A DNA stretch of 64,000 bases, from assembly GCA_030544215.1 (NCBI GenBank), contig JARZZO010000016.1, positions 52,405,501 to 52,469,500 on the forward strand. The letters are read 5' to 3'. Within the stretch, counting starts at the first letter, position 1. Each line of letters begins with the position of its first letter. Source of the DNA: Zantedeschia hybrid cultivar (lineage: Eukaryota; Streptophyta; Magnoliopsida; Alismatales; Araceae). Made by a program: the position numbers and the translations under genes. This document shows, one piece after another, positions 1-11,022 of the stretch. The notes beneath the pieces were generated by a model. It saw only the letters and a list, made by a program, of their open reading frames with translations. It did not search any database and was not told the DNA's origin.

Positions 1-543
1 GATGTATGTAGTCCTATGTCCACCCAAGCCAAATGTGGCTACTCATACTTCATCACGTTCACCGATGACTTCTCAAGATTCGGCTATGTATACTTAATGA
101 AGTACAAGTCGAAAACATTTGAGAAGTTCAAGGAGTTCAAAAATGAGATAGAGAAGCAGTTAGGAAAGAGTATTGAAACTTTTCAATCAGATCGAGGAGG
201 AGAATACTTGAGTACTAATTTCACACAATACTTAAAGGATAATGATATCCTTTCTCAGCTAACCCCTCCATATACACCACAGATGAATGGTGTATCGGAA
301 AGGAGGAATCGCACCTTGTTGGACATGGTGCGATCCATGATGAGCTTTTCGGGATTACCAATGTCCCTCTGGGGGTATGCTCTAGAGTCAGCAGCATACC
401 TACTGAACAGAGTACCCAGCAAATCTATGGCCTCTACTCCATATGAGATATGGAAAGGCAGGAAATCAGAATTTAAACATGTTAAAGTCTGTGGTTGCCC
501 TGCTCATATAAAGAGGCATGATCCAGACAAGTTAGAATCACAT
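1..543 (+). pseudogene. Ty1/copia integrase core fragment
   Basis: Part of the integrase of a copia-type polyprotein, which inserts element cDNA into host DNA. It reads in one frame from the left edge. The catalytic acid residues can be seen in ITFTDDFSRF (D), FQSDRGGEYLS (D) and NGVSERRNRTL (E), followed by the usual downstream LPMSLWGYALESAAYLLNRVPSK region. The match to copia stops at about DKLES, near 541-558, where the sequence changes to gypsy gag on the other strand. Reverse transcriptase and RNase H, which normally follow, are absent. The first 410 bases closely match the integrase of copia element 2 at 53571-53976, so it is the same family. Lineage within copia not assigned. Confidence 0.9.
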
Positions 544-754
544 ATCGCAGGGGCGCCAGAGAAGTAACGGTGGCGGCTAGTGTTGCCACCTGTTGTTGAA
601 GTTCCTCCATCCAATTGTTTCTGAGAGTGAGAGACTCCGGTATGATGGAAAGGGCTGAACCTTGTGGACAAATAGAAGGGGCGCCTTCGGAGTGAAGTGG
701 TTGTGCTGAGGTCGCCCCTACTTCTGCCTCGTCTTGTCCGGATCGTCTGGTCAC
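544..754 (-). pseudogene. Start of a gypsy gag reading frame, truncated
   Basis: N-terminal piece of a gypsy gag protein on the minus strand, starting MTRRSGQDEAEVG and running into a coiled-coil-like MEELQQQVATLAATVTSLA. It begins about 30 bases downstream (in its own sense) of a primer-binding site, which supports the start. The rest of the element is missing: the frame ends at the junction with copia integrase near 543-558. The gag identity comes mainly from position (LTR, primer site, first ATG) and the glutamine-rich coiled start, not from a diagnostic motif. Probably a remnant left by an illegitimate-recombination deletion. Confidence 0.5.
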
Positions 755-783
755 TGGACGATAAGAAATGACTTCTTGCTAGT

Positions 784-801
784 TTCCCACAGACGGCGCC
801 A
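784..801 (-). promoter_or_regulatory. Primer-binding site of the minus-strand gypsy remnant
   Basis: On the minus strand this reads TGGCGCCGTCTGTGGGAA, starting with the TGG that pairs with a tRNA 3' CCA, two bases inside the LTR end. Sequences of this form are common as gypsy primer sites in plants. The exact tRNA was not identified. Confidence 0.6.
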
Positions 802-1436
802 CGTGATATAGCCGAAACTATCATGGTCGGATTTCGAGACTGGAATATGAAGATGGAACCCGAAGATGGATCGGATCGGTGAAGAGGACCGACGGGGATC
901 CGGAGCGAGGTGAGGGCGGAAACGGGGCCGAGGGTCCGAAGCCGAGAGTGGCCCGGGCAAGAGCTTGCAGGGAGCGAAGCCGAGACTCCCTTGGACGATG
1001 CGGACCGGCCGATGCAGGGCGAGGCCGAGGCTTCTTCGGACAAGGAGGACCAGCCGGCGAAAGGCGTCGAGACCGGAGGGAGAAGACCCGAGGTTGGCGG
1101 CCGAGACCGACTCGGAGAGGTCGGCGAAGATTCAAACCGAAGCCCCTACAGAAGGAGGAAAAGAAGAAGAAGAGCCAGTCAGTAGGAGTCCCAGGCTTCG
1201 GCCTTAAGGAACCCCCTCCGATGGCTAAGTTAGCTTCTGAAGATGATTCGATTCAGAAGGGAATGAAGAAGAAGCAGCTTTAAAGCTTTTTGGACTGTAG
1301 TCTTTGGGTCTCGAAGACATACCTTTGGTAATAAATAGCCGTATATTTATAGCGGATGATAGAGGTTGCTTAATGGTGGCAGCCGATATAGGATTATGTT
1401 TTGGTTTACTGGTAAACCGCCATAGTGCCTAACCCT

Positions 1437-1745
1437 CCCACCAGAGTGGGCCGGGTTACGGCTACTGGGCCGAAGGTTGGGGGCCGCCGATGGGCCAGAT
1501 GCCGCTTAGTGGGCTGGAGCCTACTGGGCCGAGGGCTGCTGGGCCGCTAACGGGTCGAAGGCTATTGGGCCGCTGATGGGCTGAAGGTTGTGAGGCCGCT
1601 GATGGGCCAATGACCACTGGACTGCTTACTGGGCCGAGGGCTGCTAGGCCGCTGATGGGCCGAAGGCTGCCAGTGGGCCTTTTACTGTTGCTGTTGGACT
1701 GATGTCAGTGGTGGGCTTGTTTTAATGGGCCGAATCGGATTCTGC
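1437..1745 (-). repeat. GGGCC-rich minisatellite in LTR U3
   Basis: Degenerate tandem array, period about 26-27 bases, built from alternating subunits of the form GGGCCGAAGGCTGYT and GGGCCGCTGAT, about eight to ten units. It lies upstream (in LTR sense) of the TATA-like box. TGGGCC is the core of the plant site II element bound by TCP factors, so a role as LTR enhancer is possible but inferred. Confidence 0.7.
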
Positions 1746-1883
1746 CTTATCAGAAACCATGATGCACAGTAGCAGATCGGCGGCGCAGATCCGGCCTGCA
1801 CAACGGCAGGCTTCTTGCTATCCTCTTCTCATTCCTCCATAGGCGAGGAACGAATCATAAGAGGAAAAAGGAGAGAGCAAAAC

Positions 1884-1884
1884 T

Positions 1885-1936
<52 letters not shown>
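1884..1936 (+). repeat. (GA)n microsatellite
   Basis: About 26 AG dinucleotides with one interruption (ATAG near 1913). Confidence 0.95.
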
Positions 1937-1971
1937 CACCAGGTATAGGGCGGCCCTGTCGCCATCACACA

Positions 1972-3799
1972 CGGGGGAGAGAGAGTTCTTAACTCAAGGG
2001 CATATAAGACTTTTTACACCTTGGTCAATATTAACTCGTGTCTAATTTGATTAGATGGATGAAAGGTAACGGGAGTGACACTTTTGATAAAATGTTATCA
2101 TAAGAAGGATATATTTGACATTTTGAATCTAAAGAGGGTTTATATAAAATTAACCCAATGTTTTTGAAGTTGGTGCTCTGGTGCTATTTCTTCTACTGAA
2201 CAGGAAATGGCAGCACTGGTGGGTGCCGTGACCGTCAGCGGGAATCCCGGTCACCGGCGAGATTCACGCCAAAGCAACTTGTGCTGGGCCGTCGGATGCA
2301 CCAAGCGCAAGGTGCTGGGTGGAACACTAGAGATCTGTTCTGTTCCTTATTTTTATCTTTGCTTTTATAGTCGCATGGAGCACGAGAAAATACTTAATGA
2401 ATTTTTACTTTGTAACCCTTATAAATTATAAATTTTATAAGAAAAGTTCTCAAAATCAATCTATTTTTACAAAAATCTCAATAATCTTTGAATTTTATAC
2501 TAACACCTTATAAATAAAGAATATGCAAAAGGATTATTTCACCTGTCGACTGCTTGACTGTCCACTATTATTATTCTAAGTGATTTACCTGTTCTGGGAT
2601 GACCGTGTGTAGGAGAAAATAATTCAATTAGAAGTGTTTTTTTCATAATACCGAAAGTTTATAGGAATTACAATGTTAAAATCCCTTTAAATAAACCTTT
2701 TATCACCGTTGATTGAACAATAGGATATCGAGAACATGAAACAAGCAAGTTTCCTACTAGGTCTAAATTAACCCTTAAGATTAAGAAACAATAGTGACGT
2801 TTTATAGACTGTGGCATTTTTTTTTAACAACTATGATCGATTTATTGGTAGAAAAATGATGGCCAAGTCTTTTATAGACTTGAAACACTGACACGAGGTC
2901 AGGTTGCCCACCGACCTCGTCAGATTATTTCAAATCACATAAGCAACCGACAAGGATGCCCGTACAAGCTAAAAAATTAAAGACTAATCACATGGTTTAT
3001 TAATTAATAGTGCAGCTGGCGCACATGCAAAGGCACATCGATCTCAAGGCATTATTGACTAGTAATAATAATTAGAGATGAAATCTTTTAAGATCTCCTA
3101 TTCGATATCTAAATCTATCTTAATATTCTGTGCGTGATGACATGTGAAAATTTAAAACAAAATAGAAGTACATGACTTGTTAATTATAAACTAGATCACC
3201 GAAAGATGTTCACTGGAGCGCAACCCCTTCATGCCAATGGATGATACGGACCCCATTAGTCCACTTAGTTAATCCCATCACCTAATTCCCCATGTATGCA
3301 TGGAACGCAACGTGCTCCTCTGGTCGTCTGCCTCGAGAAACACGCTGCCGTTCTTAATTAAGGTTATCCTTGTATACATCTCCCAAAAGAGCCGGGAAAT
3401 GAGGAAGAAGGGATAGGGAGGAATGGGCTGGCAGATCTTTACTTAAAAAAGGACGCGGTCTTCTAAATCTTAAAAAAATTATGGTGTAAAACTAGTATTT
3501 GATAAAGTTTTGAACAATTCAAAGTTCACACGCGCAATATATATTGAGTATTTAAAATCTAAAGTAATCAAATTTAATTTTTAAAACTGTCAATTTCATC
3601 TTTCTCAATTTTGATTTACTTTTTCTTATTGCACGACAGTTGTGTGCAAGAATAAAATCTTCAGAGCCATTTTGGTTGATGATGATTATTTGAAGTAGAC
3701 CTTTTCAAAGGAGTAATAGTATTCAAACAGCATAAGATCGAAAATATATCGTATATTAGAGAGTAAATACAATTAATAACATTGAAAGATTATGAAATC
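1972..3799. other. AT-rich intergenic DNA without a recognised gene
   Basis: No coding region or RNA gene recognised on either strand. A segment at 3304-3378 is repeated in diverged form at 5147-5217. A short open frame at 2207-2431 has no recognisable domain and is treated as chance. Confidence 0.6.
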
Positions 3800-4717
3800 T
3801 AAAAAATATAAGTAATTTAAAATTTTGAATAGTTTTACTTATATTTTCAGCATCTGAAATGTCTTCAGCTTGTGTAACACTATGATGGCAATCAATTTGT
3901 TCTCCGGCATACTACAAAAATTATAAAATATAGTATAAATAGAAAATAAGTTAATATATAGTTCTCAAACATGATATTTTAAGGGTATAAATTTTTATAA
4001 GAATATAAATAAAAAAAATAGATGATACTATGTTAACCTGATTGACATTTGACGTAACTAAATAAATCTGGATCAACTTTGTGTCATCAGGCATTCTTGT
4101 CAACGTGTAAATCGGCCAATTCTGACGGGGAATATAATCAGATATATTTGAATTTTGAATAAAAATTTCTTTTCTAAAAATTGATCTAGTTCTTTTGGAA
4201 AATAATCATTATCTCCATCCTGCGAAAAGTAAAGAATAATATTATTTTTTAGAATCACTTGATTTAATTCATAAATAACATGATTAATTGTAGCTCAAAA
4301 GAAATGTTCTAACTTTAATAGTTATTCTCTTAATTCTATAGTAGATTTGTATAGAAATTAAGTTGCATCACGATCAAAGATGAGAAATGAGGTAGAACCA
4401 GTGTGGTCAATCACTTCAATTTGAATTTTATATATGTGAATTAAATAAATAATTATTAATTAAAATATTAAATTAAAAATATTTTAAATATATTATATAA
4501 TATTTTTTAAAAAAATAATGATGTTTCATAAAAATAGTCAAGAATTTAACAAAAACATAAGAATCACCTCGGTATTATAGCTTTAGCACATTTACAGTAT
4601 TTTTCACACCATAATTTTTCTCCATCAAGTTTAACTTTCTTTCTGCAGTTCTTGCAAGAGTTATAGAACCAACTAAATTCAGTTTTAATTTTCACAACAG
4701 TTGCCAAAGTCACACAA
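3800..4717 (-). pseudogene. RPA70-like single-strand DNA-binding protein, C-terminal exons, degenerate
   Basis: Split, AT-rich exons on the minus strand that together resemble the C-terminal OB-fold of replication protein A large subunit. Exon 4568-4717 lies between a TAG acceptor and a GTGATT donor and encodes a zinc-finger segment: W-F-Y-N-S-C-K-N-C-R-K-K-V, then LWCEKYCKCAK and IIPR. Exon about 4340-4427 encodes KIQIEVIDHTGSTSFLIFDR, followed by a stop. Exon 4038-4219, after a CAG acceptor, encodes DGDNDYFPKELDQFLEKKFL and then shifts frame. A further exon from 3911 down encodes AGEQIDCHHSVTQAEDISDA. The order and motifs (C-x2-C, ...DHTGS...LFDRDA, ...FPKELDxxxxKKFLFK) match plant RPA1-like proteins, which are also carried by plant Helitrons. 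In-frame stops and a lost acceptor AG suggest a pseudogene. N-terminal OB-folds were not found. Confidence 0.7.
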
Positions 4718-4740
4718 CTACATATATGCATAAAATCATA

Positions 4741-5390
4741 AATAAAAGAGAAAAAAATAAATTACAAAAAATTAATTATCACTAAAAAAAATATGTCATC
4801 GATAGAATTTGATATTCTATTAATTTATTATTTAAGTAGAACACTATATTCATAAAAATTATATTGTGAACTTATATTAAATGTATTATGCTTAAGAAGT
4901 CGGATTAGGTTTGTGTTTTATTTGATGTGTCTTGCGAACATCATTTAAGAATTTTCATTCTCCTCTTTAATTGAATATAAATGTTGTGTTAAAATTTAGG
5001 TAACTCTTGGAGATATCAGATCATCTTCAGTCTGATTATATAATATAATAAAAATATCAATATAAAAAAATAATGATATATTAATATACTATCTTGTATC
5101 ATTTTTAAAATTTACCTACTCTTAAAATCTGCCTCAACGAACACGCAACATGCTCATCTAGTCGTCTGCCTCAAGAAGCACGCTACCGTTATTAATTAGG
5201 GTTATCTTTGTACACTATATTGTATCATTTTTTAAGTCACAAGAATGACACGTAGAACTTTTTATGTACAACATGCTCGTCTGGTTATAATATAATAGGC
5301 ATGGGTACAGCTGTCTCCTAGGACTTGCAAGTCCCACTGATAACCAACCCTGATTCAGGGCTCAGATATGTAGGAACAAGATTTGAACAT
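4741..5390. other. AT-rich spacer, no gene recognised
   Basis: No supported coding region. It holds the second copy (5147-5217) of the 75-base segment also at 3304-3378. Upstream exons of the RPA-like remnant would be expected here on the minus strand, but none could be recognised. Confidence 0.5.
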
Positions 5391-5540
5391 AGTTCTAGAT
5401 AATATTTAAGTATTCTGTGTTGTATTATATTGAGGTGTATTTTAAATTATAATTATAGTCTTGTATGTTCTTAATAATATTTAAATATTCTGTATTGTAT
5501 TACATTGCAATGTTTTCAATTATAATTGTAATTTATTACT
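5391..5540 (+). repeat. Diverged tandem duplication, about 75 bp unit
   Basis: Two adjacent AT-rich units share the order AATATTTAAGTATTCTG, then TTGTATTATATTG, then AATTATAATTATAGT. Offset between matching positions is about 75 bases. Confidence 0.7.
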
Positions 5541-5787
5541 CACGATAGTATTTAAGTATTTTAAGTAACATTTAAAATCTGTCGAACTTAAAAAAAAAGG
5601 AAAATTGTCAAACTCGATGTGATACATCTCGAACGTCCCGCAGAAAACTGTGACTCACAACGCACGAAGTTTGGCTTCACAAGAACATAGGGAATTGTGA
5701 ACAGGCATCTCGTTCTCAGGTGGGTCCCGAGTGTAAAAAAGTCCATCTACAGTGGAGGGGTGGGGAAGCTCCTTCTGGTGCTGTTCC

Positions 5788-5792
5788 TATAA
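5788..5792 (+). promoter_or_regulatory. Possible TATA box of the SABATH gene
   Basis: CCTATAACTA, with TATAA about 107 bases upstream of the chosen ATG, a suitable distance for a plant promoter with a short 5' leader. Position only; no transcript evidence. Confidence 0.35.
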
Positions 5793-5898
5793 CTAGGCAT
5801 TCTGAGTGACAAACCAGCACTCATCGTCTTCCTTGAGCTCTTTCAGTCCTCTAGCTGCAGGCGGGCTTGCAAGCGAGAGACTCGTGGTAGCCGCTACA

Positions 5899-8206
5899 AT
5901 GGCTACGGGGCTGCAGCAGTTCCTGCGCATGACTGGGGGAGACGGGGAGGCCAGCTACGGCAACAACTCCTTCCTTCAGGTAGCCTCCACAGGCAGAACT
6001 TTCCCTTCTTGGGCATCTCCTTCCAGGGCCTCGCCGGCGCGTTTAATTCCCCGTACCCTTGCCAGAGAAAGACGAAGAAACTAAATTCATGCACTTGCTT
6101 TGTTTCTTAGTTTGCTCCTCTTGTTTCATGTAGAAGAAGGCAATGGAAGCGATTGGGTCGGTTGTGGAGGAGGCCGTGCTGGACCTCTGCTCTGCCGCCG
6201 CCTTCCCTGATAAGCTCAGCGTGGCTGACCTAGGCTGCTCGTCCGGGCCCAACGCCCTGTTCATTGTGACGTACGTCGTCCACACCGTCGCCAAGAGGTG
6301 CCGACAGCTCGGGCGGCCTCCACCGGAGTTCCAGGTGTTCCTAAACGACCTGCCTGGGAACGACTTCAACTCGGTGTTCCGCTCCCTCCAGGAATTTCAC
6401 GAGCAGCGTGAGGAAGCAGGTGAGCTTGGCCGCTGCTTCGTCGCCGGAGTTCCTGGTTCGTTCCACGGGCGGCTCTTCCAGAGCAGAAGCATCCATTTTT
6501 TCCTGTCCTCGTCGAGCGTGCACTGGCTCTCTCAGGTTTGGGGTAGCAGGGTTCATTGTGCCATGTGTTACTCAATTATTGCGTGTTCTTACATACCAAT
6601 ACCCTAGTGGTGATATCTTTACATTGGGCCACTATTAGCAGAAGACCCTAAGCGTAGGTATCCATAAAGAATCATATATATCCACCTACCTAGGGCACAT
6701 AAATATAATGATGTAATGTAATCAACGATATCATTCTTATACTCTAAAGCATACTATGCTTACATATATATTATTCAAAAGATATGTCATGACCATTGTA
6801 ATTTTGAAACATTATACATATTTGGAGGCTATATAGGACAATATACAAGGAAGCATTGTATTTTTGAACTTTAGAATATAAGCATAGTTACTTTGAAATT
6901 AACCCTTTAATACTAATTATGCAGATAGTAGTCATATTTCAAAGAAATAAATAAATCATGAGTAATTATAGGTCTAGGCATGTAAGGACAGGTTAAGAGA
7001 TACACATCTATATGCTTTATAAATCATAATACAATAATTTGATTTACAAGTATAAGTAACGCACTTTTAAGGCTGCTTTCACCTTTTCATACTTACTAAT
7101 TTCATACATTTGAGTGTTCCAATAATGTCTTTGAACTGCATGTTGAAAACTTAATTATGCCCTAACGTCTTTGTAGTTCTAAAAAGATAATCCCATGATT
7201 TATTAAACTAACCTTAGTGTTATATTGCTCAACATATTGGACTAATATAGGGGCCCTCTAACAACACAAAAGTTCCTGATAATCTTACAAGTATAACCTG
7301 AGTTTTATATTGCTCAACATGTTTACAACTCCTCTAGGCATCCAAATCTACTCCCTTTTTTTAAAAAAATCTTGGCCTATAGATCATAAAGCAACTACAA
7401 TTGGCTAACCCATAAATCAGAAACCACAGCTGACTAAAGTTTATATTCATTCATTTTCAAATTATCAAAGCAGTCGAGCATTATTTTTAATGGCACTAAT
7501 TCAATAACTATTTATTTATGGGAAGTAAATTTCTCTACCTATTATTCATTGGATACGTAGAACCCTTTACATGTTCATACAACATTAATTTTTCATGTCC
7601 TCTCTAAATGTCAATTTAGCTAGCATTCCATATTTCTGTTTGTGCTCTTACATGATTTCCTATTAACTGTTTATTGGAAAATTGATTATAGGATCCACTG
7701 AAGCTTCGGTACAATGATGTGCCTTTAGATAAAAGAAACATATACATTTCTGAAGAAAGTCCTCGTTTTGTGTTGGATGCATACTCAACACAATTTCAAA
7801 AGGACTTCATAAATTTTCTAAAGTTTAGATCAGAAGAAATGGTCGCTGGGGGTCGCATGGTATTGATTCTTCTAGGTCGGAAGACTCCAGATCATACAAA
7901 TATTTCCTATTGGAGCTTATTAACACAAGTTCTATTGGGCATGGTCCAAGAGGTATGTTTTTGCTTCAGTATCTACAAACCATTATCTAATTATTTTTGT
8001 ATGGTGTGGTACACGAAGATTAACTGCATAGATATCCTTAATAGGATATATAGTTTCTTTTCTATACTTACTATTAAAGATTGCCTTTTTTAAAGTTCCC
8101 TTAAAATAAAGAAAATGTGAATACTAACTACGAAGATATCCTTAATATTCTTTTCTATATTAACTCTTCAAGCTTGCCTTTTTAATGGTCCCTTAAAATA
8201 AAGAAA

Positions 8207-8241
<35 letters not shown>

Positions 8242-9197
8242 CCTACATACACTCTTTCGTTGACCGGTAAATCATTTCTCTAGGCTATATCTTGTAAAAT
8301 GCTTGTCATCTCATCTTCTCAAATTATGGCACTGATTAGCCTTAAATATTTTGAACAAAGCTAATATTCACTTAAAACATTAGATGCAAATTAAGCAAAT
8401 TGTAAACAGAGCTATTGTAATTTGATTTTTGGAAAACTCAACTCTAGTAAACGCATTTATCATTAAGTACTCTAGTTTGATTATTCTATAATGTAAACAC
8501 AATTGAGTTCATGGTGTTGAATGTGCCGAATCCGAAGTTGGTCTATGGAAACTCCTCCAACGTAAACCAATTTAGTGGTAGTTTATGGAAAATCGTGTAT
8601 AGAGAGTTTTTGAGTTGATGATCAATGAGAGTAAGTTTATGATAAATTTATTTTTAAACTATTTAAGCTTAGTTTCCACAAAAAGTAAGTGTACAATAAA
8701 CTCAAGCTTGGCTATACCACGTATCAAACAAGGCCTAAATGATATTGTTGTCAATTTTCTTAGTCGTTTTCCTATCTAGAAGTTTGCATAATAATATGTG
8801 ATAGTAATGTAATCTCTTTTTCCAGGGTTATATTGCAGAGGAAAAGGTAAACTCCTTTCATTTGCCCTATTACACACCTTGTGAAATGGAGGTGGAGCGT
8901 GAAATTCTAAGAGAAGGGTCATTCTCCTTGAAGTACCTTAAAGTATTTGAAGTAGGTGTGGATGCACCTCAAGATCATGATAACGATATTGGACACAGTG
9001 ACATTCTTTCAAATATAAGAGCTAAACGTAGTGCAAATGCTATACGGGCAGTAGTAGAGTCCTTACTTGTGAACCACTTTGGAAGTGATATAATTGAAGA
9101 TTTATTTTTGAGATACAGTAAAGCCATCCAAGACTTTGTACCTAAAAGGGAAACCAAGTTGGCCAATATGGTCGTATCAGTGGTAAGAAATTCATAG
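5899..9197 (+). CDS. SABATH-family SAM-dependent carboxyl methyltransferase, four exons
   Basis: Exons 5899-5979, 6134-6535, 7692-7952 and 8826-9197, all with GT/AG borders and all phase 0, give 371 residues, the normal SABATH length. These enzymes methylate carboxyl groups of small acids (salicylate, benzoate, jasmonate and others) or xanthosine-type nitrogens with S-adenosylmethionine. Visible motifs: SYGNNS (19-24), SAM-binding ADLGCSSGPN (58-67), LNDLPGNDFN (97-106), GVPGSFHGRLF (132-142), SSSSVHWLSQ (152-161) with Trp158, GGRMVLILLGR in exon 3, and EEKVNSFHLPYYTP at the start of exon 4. The residue before Trp158 is His157; salicylate-type members usually have Met there and benzoate/salicylate-type members His. 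The substrate cannot be settled from this. The start is the first ATG, just before the conserved N-terminal motif. Exons 1-2 are GC-rich and exons 3-4 AT-rich. No disabling change seen, so probably functional. Confidence 0.92.
8211..8239 (+). repeat. (CT)n microsatellite in SABATH intron 3
   Basis: About fourteen CT units inside the third intron. Likely length-variable between individuals. Confidence 0.95.
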
Positions 9198-9457
9198 GGT
9201 TCCTATTTATCCTTGATCACTATAGATGTGGTTCTCAAAAACTTTCAAAATGAATTACTCATCAGTGTTGTAAACATATAATGTTTATTTCATGACCACT
9301 TTTAACCAAGGCATCTGGTCAATTATGGTGAAATTTGTCATGCGCTTGAGATGAATCAATTAATTATTATATACATGTATTATGTTAACTACTGGCGTTT
9401 GATTCTCTTGATCTTTAATTTATATGGTTCTTTGCAAAACAAATTGATTTGCAGTCT
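9198..9457 (+). other. 3' flank of the SABATH gene
   Basis: AT-rich sequence after the stop codon, presumed to include the 3' untranslated region. No clear AATAAA signal was found. Confidence 0.4.
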
Positions 9458-9700
9458 TGTAATGACCCACCACCCTCGATTCAGAAATCGATGCGACACG
9501 GATGTTGGATCATTACCTTTGGGTTTGCACCCCGGTTCAATCGCATGCATCTTGTAAAGTAAATGATAAACAAAGCTAAAAAAAAGAGAGCAAATGACAG
9601 GAAATAAAATAATACAATCCGAGTACAATCCAATAATAATTACATAATCCACAAAATGAGATAAAATATTACAGGCCAAAAGTAGAGGTACAAAAGAGAG
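9458..9700 (-). mobile_element. Possible LTR-end fragment
   Basis: Begins TGTAATGACCCACC, which on the minus strand reads as a gypsy-like LTR end (GGGTCATTACA). The sequence changes at 9701, where another TGTAATACCCG terminus starts. No internal region or partner LTR seen. Tentative. Confidence 0.25.
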
Positions 9701-9805
9701 TGTAATACCCGACCTATTAGTAGCTTAGTTTCAGCTCACTAGTAGTCTAGGTAGGCCCATTAGTAGGATTAGATTTAATTTATTTAAGTTCTAGTTTGTG
9801 GATGT

Positions 9806-9837
9806 CAAAAGCATCACTCGATAGCGACGCAATGTAG
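9806..9837 (+). repeat. GCGTC-N10-GACGC hairpin (single, diverged)
   Basis: AAAAGCATC, 10-base spacer, GACGCAATGT. One mismatch in the left core arm. Confidence 0.6.
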
Positions 9838-10578
9838 GAGTCCTTGAGAAGCACCAGGTCGAGCTGACATGATTTAGAGTTTGAGACTAATATGCTTTAG
9901 TCTCTATTCTTTCCATCTGTGGAGCATTTAACTCCACAAGGAATTCGACTTATAGCCTATTTAAGGATCTTTTTTGCGCTTGAGAGCCCTTTAATGTGTC
10001 AATCAACCCTTTAACGTGTTGAGAGTGGGATCGAGAGCAAATTGTGATAAGAGAGATGACGTCCCGGAGCATTCTTCATTCATTCTTGGTAGGTGGCGCA
10101 AGCTGAGCGGTGCAGCGGCACTGCTGCGCATGAGAGGTGTTGTTCACCTTGCCTTGGTGAGCTTCATCAAGTTCATTTTAAGTAGAGTTTGAGGCAAGTG
10201 ACGACGAATCCATGTTTATTGCTAATTTTAAGTATATAAAATCTATTTTCAAAGTATTTTTCTAATTATTATGATAGTATTTCAAAAGAGGGTATTGATG
10301 GTATTGTTGGAGGTGCATGAACCTATTAATAATCCCTTCTCCTTAAAAAGATGAAGTTTTTAAGTGAAAAATCTTAAGAGAATCATGAAAACCTATTCTC
10401 AGTGCTAATATGCGTTACTCTTATATGACACAATTCGTGAATCATGCCTATAGGGATTGACGCGATTTAGCAGGCAATATTCCTCTTGCGAGCTCTAATT
10501 CTTTTCTCTGAAATTCTTGAGAAATATGTACAAATGTTGATTTGCATCCAGTACTCATGCTTCATTTTATCCCTGTTG

Positions 10579-11022
10579 TAATTGATTAGACATGTAATCA
10601 ATTATGTTGAAGGGCGTCAACTTCAACTAACACATCTCAAGTAATCGACTAACTGTTGAAAATGATTAGGCATAATCAATTATCTTAAAAGGCATCAACC
10701 TCGAGTGACGCATTTCAAATAATCAATTACTCGTTGTAATTAACTAGGCCCTTCTGTTGTAATCAATTAGACCTATTATAATCGATTTTGTAAACCACGT
10801 CTGACTCGCGTGACGCATTTCACGAGATCAATTACTTGAGGGTTTGACTATGCTCTTGTTTTAATCGATTCCTTTTTTGTTCTGATAATTGAATTTGGTC
10901 TGGTTCATGAAATCGATTATGTCTTCTGCTTTAAGATTTATTCTATTTTAATACCATGAAAGGCGTTAGGAAAGGTGGACGTGTTTTGTGAAACGTGTCA
11001 CCTGAACGTGACGCGTTTCAGG
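10579..11022 (+). repeat. Cluster of two hairpin families
   Basis: Five GCGTC-N10-GACGC hairpins start near 10608, 10685, 10791, 10955 and 10987, each with A-rich and T-rich flanks. Between them lie TAATTGATTA-type palindromes; the best, 10579-10604, is TAATTGATTA, six bases, TAATCAATTA, with diverged forms near 10650-10680, 10715-10750 and 10760-10790. The two families alternate through the segment. Confidence 0.75.

Larger units (their letters stand above)
804..1971 (-). mobile_element. LTR of the minus-strand gypsy remnant (right end tentative)
   Basis: On the minus strand the proposed LTR starts TGTGTGATGG (at 1971) and ends TATATCA (at 804), next to the primer-binding site. It is about 1.17 kb, GC-rich, with a GGGCC-rich minisatellite, a (GA)n tract and a TATAAATA box on the minus strand at 1344-1351. 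The left boundary is fixed by the primer site. The right boundary rests only on a TG terminus followed by unrelated AT-rich DNA, and no second LTR is in view. Long open frames on both strands here (for example at 879-1283) are GC-driven and not considered genes. Confidence 0.5.

Noticed and set aside
879..1283. Open frame of 134 residues, Arg/Gly-rich
   Set aside because: Overlapping open frames on both strands in GC-rich LTR DNA; composition effect, no domain.
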